DNA from: an uncultured Ruminococcus sp.
GTDB lineage: Bacteria > Bacillota > Clostridia > Oscillospirales > Ruminococcaceae
Assembly: GCA_949291125.1 (NCBI GenBank)
Contig: CASEUJ010000033.1
Coordinates: forward strand, 1-64,000
Length of the DNA: 64,000 nt
Direction of reading: 5' to 3'
Shown here: one piece after another, positions 43,767 through 52,435 of the stretch
Layout: each line of letters starts with the position of its first letter
Position numbering within the stretch: position 1 is the stretch's first letter
The notes under the pieces: model-generated
The model's input: the letters and a program-made list of their open reading frames with translations, nothing else
The model's database searches: none
Told to the model about the DNA's origin: nothing
Program-made: the position numbers and the translations under genes

Positions 43767-44409
43767 CAGAATATTCCTGTCTGGCATAAAATTTTTTCAA
43801 AAAACTCATTCGGTGTACCGGAGATGGACCATACGCAGAGATCGCCGCATAGTGTGCCTTTGTCCCATAGCCCTTGTGTCTGGCAAATCCATACTGCGGA
43901 TATTGTCGATCCAGTTCAATCAGTGTACGATCTCTTGACACTTTTGCCAGAATGGATGCCGCTGCGATCGATGCCGACGTAGCATCTCCCTTCACGACCG
44001 TTTCCGTTGGAAGTATGAGCTCTGGCATGCGATTCCCATCCACCAGCACAAGTTCTGGCGAAACACCGAGGCCGGATACGGCGCGCCGCATTGCCAGCAT
44101 GGTAGCAGCCAGAATATTATACTGCTCAATTTCTTCTACAGTTGCTGTAGCAACACAATACGCCAGACATGCGTCAATCACCCGGGGATAGAGTGTCTCG
44201 CGTTTTTTCTCAGTCATCTTCTTACTGTCGTTCAGACCTTCGATCTGAGGCTTTGTCGGATCAAGAATCACCGCCGCCGCATAGACATCCCCGGCAAGCG
44301 GCCCCCTGCCAGCTTCATCCACCCCACAGAGTAATATGCCGCCCGACCGCTTCTCCGCATCCCATGCATAAAGTTCATCTGTGGATCGTGTTACTGCAAG
44401 TTTTGCCAA
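43753..44409 (-). CDS. rnhB: Ribonuclease HII
   Basis: 218 aa. It removes RNA from RNA-DNA hybrids and nicks at single ribonucleotides. Active site: [20 protein letters not shown] (the D-E pair), [10 protein letters not shown] and [14 protein letters not shown]. The start is a TTG codon, chosen because AGGAGG lies eight bases before it. It follows rbgA with a 3-base gap; C-terminal [11 protein letters not shown] is typical. Confidence 0.94.
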   Translation of the reverse strand: MAKLAVTRSTDELYAWDAEKRSGGILLCGVDEAGRGPLAGDVYAAAVILDPTKPQIEGLNDSKKMTEKKRETLYPRVIDACLAYCVATATVEEIEQYNILAATMLAMRRAVSGLGVSPELVLVDGNRMPELILPTETVVKGDATSASIAAASILAKVSRDRTLIELDRQYPQYGFARHKGYGTKAHYAAISAYGPSPVHRMSFLKKFYARQEYSDEDN

Positions 44410-44412
44410 AGC

Positions 44413-45294
44413 TCACGCCTCCTGCTCCGGAAGTTCGAGTGTGATCCTGCCAAGCTTACCGCTGCGGAACTCATCGAGCAACATAATTGCCGCACGTTCT
44501 GTATGCACCTCGCCACCGGAGATCAGCATTCCTCGCTTGCGTCCGATACGTTCAAGCATCGTAAATCCACTTTCTTCTGTACAGAGATCCGGGATGTGGT
44601 AACGCGCCTCCAGTGCATCGGGATAATATTGCACTAAGCGTTCCAGCAAAAGCCCGGCCAACGCCTCTAAATCCATGATATCATCGCTGATCGCGCCAGT
44701 AAACGCCAGACGCTGTGCCACAGTCTGATCTTCAAACTTGGGCCAGAGTACGCCCGGCATATCGAGAAGTTCCATATCGCTGCCAATCTTCACCCACTGT
44801 TTATTACGCGTCACTCCCGGGCGGTCCTCAACTTTCGCACGCTTGGACTGTGCCATGCGATTGATGAATGAAGATTTTCCCACATTGGGGATTCCCACCA
44901 CCATCAATCGGATCGGTGTTCCGACCATGCCGTGTGCATGCCGCTTTTCCAAAAGTTCGTGCAATAACTGTTCCCGCACTGTCGGTGCAAATTGCCGGAT
45001 CCCTTTGCCGCTGCGACAATCCACCGCGAGGGCAAGACAGCCCTTTTGCCGGTACGCCGCGATCCACCGCGAAGTTGCCGCTGGGTCTGCCATATCCGCC
45101 TTATTGAGCAGGAGCAGACGCGGCTTTGTCCCAACCATACGATCCATTTCCGGGTTACGGCTGCTTTGGGGAATCCGTGCATCGAGGATCTCTACCACCG
45201 CATCCACTAGCGACAGATTCGCCGCGATCATGCGCCGCGTCTTTGCCATATGCCCCGGAAACCACTGGATCTGGCGCATTGCCTCTTCTGCCAT
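44413..45294 (-). CDS. rbgA: Ribosome biogenesis GTPase RbgA (YlqF)
   Basis: 293 aa circularly permuted GTPase: G4 (LLNKADMADP) comes before G1 (VVGIPNVGKSSFINRM) and G3 (LLDMPGVLWP). N-terminal IQWFPGHMAKTRR is diagnostic. It drives late 50S subunit assembly. GGAG precedes ATG. The rplS-lepB-rbgA-rnhB order is conserved in Firmicutes, and all four are here. Confidence 0.95.
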   Translation of the reverse strand: MAEEAMRQIQWFPGHMAKTRRMIAANLSLVDAVVEILDARIPQSSRNPEMDRMVGTKPRLLLLNKADMADPAATSRWIAAYRQKGCLALAVDCRSGKGIRQFAPTVREQLLHELLEKRHAHGMVGTPIRLMVVGIPNVGKSSFINRMAQSKRAKVEDRPGVTRNKQWVKIGSDMELLDMPGVLWPKFEDQTVAQRLAFTGAISDDIMDLEALAGLLLERLVQYYPDALEARYHIPDLCTEESGFTMLERIGRKRGMLISGGEVHTERAAIMLLDEFRSGKLGRITLELPEQEA

Positions 45295-45327
45295 ATTACA
45301 TTACTCCTCCAAAGTCACAAGTCGGGA

Positions 45328-45954
45328 TCATTCCATATTATCGTAAATGCCGCCAAAATTGCTTGGCGTGATTCGCAGGATCGCCTTACCAAGCACCGCT
45401 TCTTCCGGCACAAAGCCGACATAGGACGAACGACTGTCCGTTGAATTCTGGCGATTATCCCCCATGACGAAATAATATCCTTCCGGTACTTCAATTGGAT
45501 AAGAAAGAAATGCCCCTTCATTGATAATTGTTGCATTTTTGATGTACGGCTCATTCAAGACCTCGCCATTAACCGACACAGCGCCGGTATTGAAATCAAT
45601 ATTGATCTCATCGCCACCCACTGCGATCACACGTTTAATCAAACGTTTTTCCTGTGGAAGCCCATCGCCTTCGATCAGATTTCCGTTTTCATCATAGACA
45701 TATGAATGATCATTGTCAATGATCACAATATCGCCGCGTTCTGGTGTATACAACAGATCCGTCATCAGAAGCCGGTCCCCGTTTTGCAGCGTTGCCTCCA
45801 TCGACTGCCCTTCTACCGTTACCGGGCGAATCACATACGCAAACAGCATGATCACAATAAATACGGACACAAATATCGTTTCCAGTACTTCTGCCAAGTC
45901 GCTGAAAAATGTGTTTTTTTTTGTTGCTTTTTCCAGTTGAGTCTGTTCTTCCAT
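45328..45954 (-). CDS. lepB: Signal peptidase I
   Basis: 208 aa from the ATG at 45954 (GGAG nine bases upstream); the frame is open to 46065 but crosses the rplS terminator. One N-terminal transmembrane helix (about 22-44), then the catalytic Ser51 (EGQSMEATL) and Lys107 (RLIKRVIAVGGDE), and VPEGYYFVMGDNRQNSTDSR. It cleaves signal peptides of exported proteins at the outer membrane face, needed for the secreted hydrolases here. Confidence 0.93.
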   Translation of the reverse strand: MEEQTQLEKATKKNTFFSDLAEVLETIFVSVFIVIMLFAYVIRPVTVEGQSMEATLQNGDRLLMTDLLYTPERGDIVIIDNDHSYVYDENGNLIEGDGLPQEKRLIKRVIAVGGDEINIDFNTGAVSVNGEVLNEPYIKNATIINEGAFLSYPIEVPEGYYFVMGDNRQNSTDSRSSYVGFVPEEAVLGKAILRITPSNFGGIYDNME

Positions 45955-46022
45955 TCTATCGCGCTCCATTTCCAGACGAATTGAAAAATCGCCTTCCTGT
46001 TTGATCGCCGTGCTGCGATAAT

Positions 46023-46048
46023 AAAAAAAGGACAATACTGTCCCCTTT
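46023..46048 (-). terminator. Terminator downstream of rplS
   Basis: Minus strand AAAGGGGACA / TGTCCTTTTTTT with a 4-nt loop, about 125 bases after the rplS stop and before the chosen lepB start. Confidence 0.65.
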
Positions 46049-46171
46049 TCACTGCCGGCAGGCATGTTTCATGCAGTAAGCATTGTCCCCGCGCAATACG
46101 CATCAGACAACCCTTCACCTTTTCCATTTCGTTTGCCGGCAAATCCCGAACGGATCGGGCATATTTGCCGC

Positions 46172-46516
46172 TTAGCGGATCTGTTCCTTGACCTTTGCGG
46201 CCTTCCCCACTCTGTCACGCAGATAATACAGCTTTGCTCTGCGAACCTTACCCTTGCGAATCACCTCTACGCGGTCAACCACCGGAGAGTGCAGCGGGAA
46301 TACGCGCTCAATACCGCAACCATGTGCAACACGACGAACGGTAAAGGTTTCGCTGATACCGCCGTGCTTCTTCGCAATAACAGTACCTTCAAACACCTGG
46401 ATACGGCTCTTGTCGCCTTCCTTGATTCGAACATGTACCTTAATCGTATCACCAATACCAAACTCCGGTACATCCTGCTTCATGCTTGCGTCGCTGATCA
46501 TTTTCAGTGCATCCAT
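46172..46516 (-). CDS. rplS: 50S ribosomal protein L19
   Basis: 114 aa, full length. [21 protein letters not shown] and [18 protein letters not shown] are signature parts. It sits at the 30S-50S interface. TTAGGAGG lies upstream of ATG. A 250-base structured leader precedes it, suggesting autogenous control. Confidence 0.97.
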   Translation of the reverse strand: MDALKMISDASMKQDVPEFGIGDTIKVHVRIKEGDKSRIQVFEGTVIAKKHGGISETFTVRRVAHGCGIERVFPLHSPVVDRVEVIRKGKVRRAKLYYLRDRVGKAAKVKEQIR

Positions 46517-46768
46517 TCTAAATTCCTCCTAAAAATTTTCGAGCATTCATAAACGTGCTTTCCGTCGGCGGCATTCAGCATTATGCCTGCCCGAAAGCAT
46601 CTGCCGCGGCTTTTTCGATTCACATATCGCCCGGCACACGTCAGCGGACTGCCCGATTTAATGTCGTATGGGTTATGCAATCCTCGCATAACCACAGAGT
46701 CGCCGCTGATTCTCATCAGTCACGCTCCCGGCATTAACCTCACACCAAATGTGCGGATGATCAAATGC
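46517..46768 (-). promoter_or_regulatory. Structured rplS leader, possible L19 leader RNA
   Basis: Between the promoter and rplS lie about 250 bases without a credible gene but with strong helices: GGTTATGC / GCATAACC (46671-46693), GGCATAATG / GAATGCC-type pairing near 46570-46590, and further GC-rich pairings. Ribosomal protein leaders commonly bind excess protein to repress translation. A covariance search would be decisive. Confidence 0.6.
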
Positions 46769-46774
46769 CTTTAT

Positions 46775-46803
46775 ATCATACCATATCCGGCAGAAAAATG
46801 CAA
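46775..46803 (-). promoter_or_regulatory. rplS promoter
   Basis: Minus strand TTGCAT (46798-46803), 17-base spacer, TATGAT (46775-46780), giving a start near 46768. Confidence 0.8.
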
Positions 46804-46954
46804 GTGTTTTTTCAAAAAAATTTTCTTTTCTCTTGATATAGCACTAATTCACTGGAATTACAGGTTGATTTTTAAGCAGTATGCAGAGAATCCACTCTTT
46901 TCTGCTGATATTCCATATCGAAACGAAAGTACTGCATCTATACACGGCATCGCG

Positions 46955-47770
46955 CTACGTTCGCGCAACCCACGTGCGCATTTTCTGCATTGCGCGCTGT
47001 TCCAACTGTCGCACACGTTCTTTTGAAATCTCCAAAAGTGTCCCGATCTCAAGAAGCGTGCGTTCCGGGGCACCATCCAGTCCATAACGCATTTCGATCA
47101 CTTCACGTTCACGCGGCGTCAGACATGCCAGACAAGCTGATACCATCCATCTCACCTCAACGATCTGATCCGGTGTGGGTATTTCCGAGTCACATATAGT
47201 TTCTTCCCGTTCCAATGTGCCATCCTGTGACAGCGGATCATTCAGGCTTCTGACCGAAAGTGCAGGCTCTGTCTGTGATAAACAATCGCGCACTTCGCGC
47301 TCTGTTAAACCATATCCTTCGCGTTCTCCCTTTGTGATACGTTGTGCTAATCCCCGATAATCTACATTGGAGAACGACTCACGATAAACTGAAATCTTGT
47401 GCATGCGTTCATGCAGATGCACCGGAATGCGGATCATCGTACCGCCACGTACGATCTCACGCTGTATAGATTGACGCACATGTGACCATGCATATGTCAC
47501 GAACGAATTGCCACTTTCTTCCTGAAACAATTCTGCCGCATGCAGCATTCCCATCTGCCCCGCAGCCCAAAGATCCTCAAGCTCCACCATCAAATAAGTA
47601 TACTTTCTGCGTTCACGCCATGCGATCGCATGGATCAACCCCGCATTGCGCTCTAATAACAGATTTTTGGCTTTCTGATCACCATGCTGGATACGGACGC
47701 AAAGTTCCTCGTTTGTTTCCCGATTTGTGCATACTGTGTCTTCAGTCATTATTTGCTGAAGTTCTGTCAT
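46955..47770 (-). CDS. RNA polymerase sigma-70 family factor
   Basis: 271 aa from the ATG at 47770 (AGGAGG ten bases upstream). Region 2 (LLLERNAGLIHAIAWRERRK...YLMVELEDLWAAGQMGMLHAAELF, ending in SFVTYAWSHVRQSIQRE), region 3 (IRIPVHLHERMHKI) and region 4 (LTPREREVIEMRYGLDGAPERTLLEIG, then SKERVRQLEQRAMQKMR). It lacks the N-terminal region 1.1 and is shorter than SigA, so it is an alternative or group 2/3 factor. Its regulon is unknown; it lies alone, divergent from the carD cluster. Confidence 0.88.
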   Translation of the reverse strand: MTELQQIMTEDTVCTNRETNEELCVRIQHGDQKAKNLLLERNAGLIHAIAWRERRKYTYLMVELEDLWAAGQMGMLHAAELFQEESGNSFVTYAWSHVRQSIQREIVRGGTMIRIPVHLHERMHKISVYRESFSNVDYRGLAQRITKGEREGYGLTEREVRDCLSQTEPALSVRSLNDPLSQDGTLEREETICDSEIPTPDQIVEVRWMVSACLACLTPREREVIEMRYGLDGAPERTLLEIGTLLEISKERVRQLEQRAMQKMRTWVART

Positions 47771-48197
47771 ACAAAACACGCCTCCTTATTTCTGGATACA
47801 GCGGCGTCCCCCGCAAAGGAGATCTATGATTGCTTCATAGTTTCAAACAACTTTGTTCCCATATTTTCTTTTTTTCACAAAAATAGGGGTGTATATTTAC
47901 ATAGTTGCCTTGTTCGCCGTCTTTCTTCCTATTATATCTGTTTAGTTTTTCAGAACTGATACAACTACAAAATAAAATCTAAAATTTTTGTAGTTTCTAA
48001 GAAGACCGCCGCTGATCAAATTGCACAGTCCATAATGCGATTTCTTTGTACAAAAATGCTCTGGTAATTTTTATAAAAATATGTTATACTATATTATATG
48101 GGACTCGGTTCCTGCAAAACCAATATACATGCGCCAAAATGTCTGCATGCATTTTTGTGCAGAACCGCAGACGCAGGAGGTGACCACCAGAGAGAAA
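47771..48197. other. Divergent regulatory gap between the sigma factor and the carD cluster
   Basis: No gene seen. On the plus strand TATACT/TATATT boxes lie near 48080-48095 in an AT-rich stretch, and a minus-strand TATAAT lies near 47930. The transcribed leader before 48198 contains GTCTGC / GCAGAC (about 48139-48170) enclosing TGCA / TGCA pairing, so it is structured. Confidence 0.4.
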
Positions 48198-48431
48198 ATG
48201 GTACAGATACCAAGCTATGAATCAACAGAATGCATCTGGCTTGCAGAAAATGCAGTCTGCGAACTTATGAGATCCTGCCGCTGCCGCGGTGATGCCTGTA
48301 CATTTCGCAAAACAGCAGCACAGTCCAAACGATCTGATACTGCGTGGCGTACACGCATGACGTCACTTCCGGAAGAACAGCAATCCAAAATTGCAAAAAA
48401 ATATTATGGAGGGAATATGCCATGGAAATGA
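48198..48431 (+). CDS. Small Cys-rich protein overlapping carD
   Basis: 77 aa from ATG at 48198; the frame is open to 48081. The ribosome binding site is uncertain (AGAGAG immediately upstream, and a stronger AGGAGG 18 bases away). It has four cysteines in VCELMRSCRCRGDACTF, spaced as a possible metal site, and a basic C-terminal half. Its last codons contain the CarD ribosome binding site and start, so the two genes overlap by 10 bases and are probably coupled. No family recognised. Confidence 0.5.
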   Translation: MVQIPSYESTECIWLAENAVCELMRSCRCRGDACTFRKTAAQSKRSDTAWRTRMTSLPEEQQSKIAKKYYGGNMPWK

Positions 48432-48961
48432 CACAGAAAAAAAACACCACATTACAATTCCGCCCGGACGACTATGTTTCCTACGGCAGTTCTGGCGTTT
48501 GCCGGGTCATGGGAAAAGAAACATGTTCGCTTCACGACGATGAAGAAGAAACCTATTATAAACTTTGCCCAGTAGACGGAACACATTCAACGTATTATAT
48601 CCCGGTCAAAAGCGCCGGGAAACGCCTGCGACCACTGCTGACTAAAGAGGAAATCTATCGTCTGATCGACGAAATGGCAGATCAAAAAGAGCAGGCATGG
48701 TGCAATAACAGTCATGAACGGCGCGATATCTTTCAGGGCATTCTGCACAGCGACGATTACCGCCAGATCATTCAGATGATGCGTACACTCCATCAGCAAA
48801 AAGAACGTAAGCGAAGCACCGGGCATAAACTCGCTGCGGCAGACGAAGCGGTAATGCGCACGGCAGAAACACGCATGTATCAGGAATTCGGAATTGTCCT
48901 CGGAATTCGTCCTGATCAAGTACATGATTTTATCATGAACCGACTTTCAAACAAAACTTAA
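48422..48961 (+). CDS. CarD-like transcriptional regulator
   Basis: 179 aa from the ATG with GGAGGG eight bases upstream. N-terminal CarD/CdnL Tudor-like domain: FRPDDYVSYGSSGVCRVMGKETCSL (family G-x-G-V-x-x-V pattern; quoted region 12-36), YYIPVKSAGKRLRPLLT; then a helical DNA-contacting C-terminal part. CarD proteins bind the RNA polymerase beta subunit and stabilise open complexes, tuning rRNA and growth-related promoters. A terminator follows 32 bases after the stop. Confidence 0.88.
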   Translation: MEMTQKKNTTLQFRPDDYVSYGSSGVCRVMGKETCSLHDDEEETYYKLCPVDGTHSTYYIPVKSAGKRLRPLLTKEEIYRLIDEMADQKEQAWCNNSHERRDIFQGILHSDDYRQIIQMMRTLHQQKERKRSTGHKLAAADEAVMRTAETRMYQEFGIVLGIRPDQVHDFIMNRLSNKT

Positions 48962-48992
48962 TGCACATCCCCCCTGCTACATGCACAGGGAC

Positions 48993-49024
48993 AGAGGCAG
49001 CGAAAGATCTCGCGCCTCTTTTTT
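48993..49024 (+). terminator. Terminator of carD
   Basis: AGAGGC-GCGA / TCGC-GCCTCT (with a one-base bulge) followed by TTTTTTG. Confidence 0.8.
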
Positions 49025-49068
49025 GTTTTATGACAAAAGAAACCGCCCCGGCTATGCGCATATTTTAC

Positions 49069-49097
49069 TTTACTTTTTTGTAGAACTATGCTATAAT
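49069..49097 (+). promoter_or_regulatory. Promoter of the hydrogenase-like gene
   Basis: TTTACT (49069-49074), 17-base spacer, TATAAT (49092-49097). The leader then holds CATAC/GTATG and the perfect inverted repeat GTTATGAC-N8-GTCATAAC (49144-49167), which may be an RNA hairpin or an operator. Confidence 0.75.
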
Positions 49098-49199
49098 AAA
49101 AACATACTATCAGGTATGCACTGTCACTTATACATGCTTTTCCGTTATGACTCCTGGACGTCATAACAGCTGCATTTGCAATACTATGGGAGGATTCAT

Positions 49200-50681
49200 A
49201 TGGTAACAAATGATGGTACAATTATCAAAATTAAGCACGAAATCCTGTGCGAAGTTGCAAAGCTTGTGTTTGCGGGAAAATTTGAAGAAGAAAAAGAGAT
49301 GCTGCCTTACCGGATGATGCCGGGACCGAAGGCAAGTTATCGCTGTTGCGTCTATAAAGAACGCGAGATCGTGCGTCAACGTGTTCGTCTTGCAGAAGGA
49401 AAAAATCCACAGGGGGCACGCAACAATTTAGTAGTACAGGTTGTACAGGCGGCATGTGAAGACTGTCCCATTTCCCGATATGTTGTCACGGACAACTGTC
49501 AAAAGTGCATGGGCAAAGCATGTCAGCAATCCTGTAACTTCGGTGCGATCAGCATCGGCGTAAATCGTGCACATATTGATCCGCAAAAGTGCCGGGAGTG
49601 TGGCAAATGTGCTTCGGCATGTCCATATAATGCCATTGCCGACCTGATTCGTCCGTGCCGCCGCAGCTGTCCGGTCGGTGCGATCTCGACCGACGAAAAC
49701 GGCATCTGCATCATTGACGAAAAAAAATGTATCCAGTGCGGTAAATGCATCCACAGCTGTCCGTTCGGTGCAATTAGCTCAAAATCCTGCATTGTAGAAG
49801 TGTGTCAGGCGTTGAAAGACGGCAAGCGAATCTATGCTATGATCGCACCTTCTGCAGAAGGGCAGTTTGGCGAAGGAATCACATTTGAGAGTTGGCGCAA
49901 TGCTCTCAAAGAAGTCGGCTTTACCGATATGATTGAAGTCGGACTTGGCGGCGACATGACAGCATATTCCGATGCAGCAGAATGGATAGAAGCATATGAA
50001 AACGGCGTAAAGAAAACAACCGCATGCTGTCCGGGTTTTGTGAACCTGATTCGTTTGCACTATCCAGAACTGGAAGAAAACATTTCCACCACAGTTTCTC
50101 CGATGTGTGGCGTTTCACGCTGGATCAAAGAAAAAGATCCGGAGGCACTGACGCTGTTTATCGGACCGTGTATCGCCAAAAAGAGCGAAGTACTTGATCA
50201 GAAAATTCCTGGAAACGCAGATTACGCAATGACCTTTGGTGAGATCCGTGCGGTGATTCGTGCGCGTGGCGTCACCATCAAGGAAACACCGGAAGTCCAG
50301 CAGCAAGCAAGCACCTTTGGCAAATGGTTCGGCAACAGTGGCGGCGTAACTGCTGCAGTGTTGGAGAGCATGAAGGAACAAGGCTTTGCACAAGACGTCA
50401 AGGTAGAACGCTGCAACGGCACCGATGCCTGCAAACGTGCGCTTCTGATGCTAAAAATGGGACGTTTTACCAGTGACTTTATTGAAGGCATGACATGCGA
50501 TGGCGGATGCGTCGGCGGTCCGAGCCGCCATGTGGACGTGGCAAAATTCAAAAAAGCGCGGGAAAATATGATCCAGAAGGCAGATTCCAGAAATGTAAAG
50601 GAAAACCTGAAAAAGCTTGGTGCAGACAAGATCGCAATGCACCGCGATAACTGGACACCGCCGGAAACAGCGGAGCAATAA
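49200..50681 (+). CDS. [FeFe]-hydrogenase, putative group B type
   Basis: 493 aa from the ATG after GGGAGG. The N-terminal part carries several Cys clusters including two ferredoxin-like 4Fe-4S sets (CRECGKCASACP, CIQCGKCIHSCP) and an extra set near 99-112. The H-cluster domain has L1 TACCPG (Cys276/277), SPMCG (Cys303), L2 GPCIAKK (Cys324) and L3 MTCDGGCVGG (Cys433/437). The L1 and L3 variants (TACCPG rather than TSCCPGW, MTCDGGC rather than MACPGGC) suit group B enzymes of Clostridia, whose physiological direction is unclear. No maturase genes (hydE/F/G) or partner subunits lie nearby. It might instead be a sensory type. Confidence 0.88.
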   Translation: MVTNDGTIIKIKHEILCEVAKLVFAGKFEEEKEMLPYRMMPGPKASYRCCVYKEREIVRQRVRLAEGKNPQGARNNLVVQVVQAACEDCPISRYVVTDNCQKCMGKACQQSCNFGAISIGVNRAHIDPQKCRECGKCASACPYNAIADLIRPCRRSCPVGAISTDENGICIIDEKKCIQCGKCIHSCPFGAISSKSCIVEVCQALKDGKRIYAMIAPSAEGQFGEGITFESWRNALKEVGFTDMIEVGLGGDMTAYSDAAEWIEAYENGVKKTTACCPGFVNLIRLHYPELEENISTTVSPMCGVSRWIKEKDPEALTLFIGPCIAKKSEVLDQKIPGNADYAMTFGEIRAVIRARGVTIKETPEVQQQASTFGKWFGNSGGVTAAVLESMKEQGFAQDVKVERCNGTDACKRALLMLKMGRFTSDFIEGMTCDGGCVGGPSRHVDVAKFKKARENMIQKADSRNVKENLKKLGADKIAMHRDNWTPPETAEQ

Positions 50682-50709
50682 TCGATTTGTACATGCACAG
50701 ACCGTAACC

Positions 50710-50752
50710 ATACCTATCTGTATTCCAAACAATACAGATAGGTATTTCTTTT
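50710..50752 (+). terminator. Terminator of the hydrogenase gene
   Basis: ATACCTATCTGTATT pairs perfectly with AATACAGATAGGTAT (15 bp, 6-nt loop), followed by TTCTTTT. Confidence 0.92.
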
Positions 50753-50875
50753 CTGCAAAAATATGATCACACCAGTCACAATTCCGCCTCAACACGAATA
50801 GACTGTAGAGAAGCCTTTATCAAGATCTGATAAGTGCATTCGTATTTTCAAACATGTTTTTGAGGAGGTTTTTCT

Positions 50876-51670
50876 ATGAATCAACATCGTCCCTGTCCGG
50901 AACAATGTGCAGACACCGTTCCTATCAAAATCAATCGCGTGTTCGACAGTTGCAGCGACCGGGATTGCTTCTCTAACGTGCAGGTCTCGCTGTGTGGCGC
51001 ATCTCTTCCAGATAACATCACATTAGTCAAAAGCCGCTGCGTGCAGGTTTCGGATATCTGTATGAGTATTGAGCCAGTTCCCTTTAATCGGGGATTTTAC
51101 GCCATTGACCTAACGTACACCTTCCAGGTAGAGCTAATCGGATATGAACGTTCGTGCAGTTCTTGTTCAACGCCGCTTACTGGTACAGCTTACGCCAACA
51201 AGAGCGTCATCCTCTATGGCGGCGAAAGCAGCACCAAAACGTTTTTCAGCAACGGCGAACAAATCGGCGAAACCAATTCCTGTTGTGAAACTATCAATCT
51301 TCCCACTGCAGCAGTACAAGTGGTCGAACCAATCACACTGGAAACACGCATTGTATGCACAAACGATTCTGATTGTGGAAAGCCAACACGCAATATTGTC
51401 ATGACACTGGGGCTCTTCTCTGTCGTAGAACTATTGCGTCCGGTGACGATTCTTGTGCCGACATATGAATACACCATACCGACCAAAGAATGTCATACGG
51501 ATTCTGAATCACCATGCGCTGTTTTCGATAAGATTCGGTTTCCGGCAGAGGAATTTTCACCCAGCACGTTAAATGCATCATCGTCCGGACAAAACTGTCC
51601 GAAGGAAGAAAAGCACTGCTGGTGTACAGATGATCTGCCACCTCAGCAGTCTGAACAAAATCTCTCTTAA
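50876..51670 (+). CDS. Cys-rich conserved clostridial protein, possibly spore-related
   Basis: 264 aa with about 20 cysteines and no signal peptide. VFDSCSDRDCFSNVQVSL near the N-terminus resembles a motif seen in clostridial proteins of unknown function; CSSCSTPL and CCET also suggest metal binding or disulfides. Predicted mostly beta. Followed by yunB, a sporulation gene, so a spore coat or envelope role is an inference from position and Cys content. GAGGAGG precedes ATG. Confidence 0.6.
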   Translation: MNQHRPCPEQCADTVPIKINRVFDSCSDRDCFSNVQVSLCGASLPDNITLVKSRCVQVSDICMSIEPVPFNRGFYAIDLTYTFQVELIGYERSCSSCSTPLTGTAYANKSVILYGGESSTKTFFSNGEQIGETNSCCETINLPTAAVQVVEPITLETRIVCTNDSDCGKPTRNIVMTLGLFSVVELLRPVTILVPTYEYTIPTKECHTDSESPCAVFDKIRFPAEEFSPSTLNASSSGQNCPKEEKHCWCTDDLPPQQSEQNLS

Positions 51671-51722
51671 ATTTCAGGCGGCAATGCATATCCGATGTGC
51701 CACACCGCCTTCAATTTGTAAA

Positions 51723-51758
51723 AAGCGGACGGCAAAAATAATGCCGCCCGCTTCAATT
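51723..51758 (+). terminator. Terminator between the Cys-rich gene and yunB
   Basis: AAGCGGACGGCA / TGCCGCCCGCTT (one mismatch, 7-nt loop) followed by CAATTTT. The yunB ribosome binding site starts just beyond. Confidence 0.7.
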
Positions 51759-51778
51759 TTATGAAAAGAGGTGTTTCT

Positions 51779-52435
51779 GTGCGCAGACAGGTTTATCTTT
51801 GGCGGCGTGCTGGGATTCGTTCGCTGATCTTGTTTCTACTGATTGCCGCCATACTTGTCGGATTTCTGATCCGCATGGATCGTGCCATACGGCCAAATTT
51901 ATGTGCAGTCTGTGAAAGCGAAACAAAGCGTTATGCCACACAGGTATTATCCAATGCCATTTCTGAAACACTGGACACACATGATTTCACTTATACAGAC
52001 CTTGTCACACTGATATATGATACAAACGGCAATATTACCGCTATGGAAACCCGCAGCGATCAAGTCAACCGCCTACAGAGTACATTGCTTGACAGCATAC
52101 AGACCCAATTAGAAGCATGCCGGGATGTCACATTGGAAGTGGCACTTGGCACAGCAACCGGCGTCTGGCTCTTTGCTGGACGTGGCCCACATATGTCCGT
52201 ACAACTCATGCCCATTGGAAATGCAGCTGTAGAACTGATCAGCAAGCTAGAATCCGCCGGAATCAATCAGACCTGTCATACCATCTACGCCAATGTCACT
52301 GCTGAAATCCGCGCTGCAATCCCGTTTTCTGAAACTACCGCAACCGTGGAATTTTCCTATCTAATCACAGAAACCATTCTGGTCGGCGATGTACCGAAGT
52401 CTTATCTTTCTTTGGGCGATACTTCCCCCTCGTAA
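51779..52435 (+). CDS. yunB: Sporulation protein YunB
   Basis: 218 aa from a GTG with AGAGGTG upstream; an ATG at 51761 lies in the terminator arm with no binding site. One N-terminal transmembrane helix (about 14-36), then an extracytoplasmic domain with RPNLCAVCESETKRYATQVLSNAI and GVWLFAGRGPHMSVQLMPIGNA. YunB is a mother-cell-expressed spore-formation protein in Bacillus; its presence suggests the organism has at least part of the sporulation pathway. The last 34 bases overlap the convergent Cmk-like gene. Confidence 0.85.
   Translation: MRRQVYLWRRAGIRSLILFLLIAAILVGFLIRMDRAIRPNLCAVCESETKRYATQVLSNAISETLDTHDFTYTDLVTLIYDTNGNITAMETRSDQVNRLQSTLLDSIQTQLEACRDVTLEVALGTATGVWLFAGRGPHMSVQLMPIGNAAVELISKLESAGINQTCHTIYANVTAEIRAAIPFSETTATVEFSYLITETILVGDVPKSYLSLGDTSPS

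Noticed and set aside
45852..46142. 96-aa minus-strand frame between rplS and lepB
   Set aside because: It runs through the rplS terminator into lepB in another frame and has no convincing ribosome binding site.
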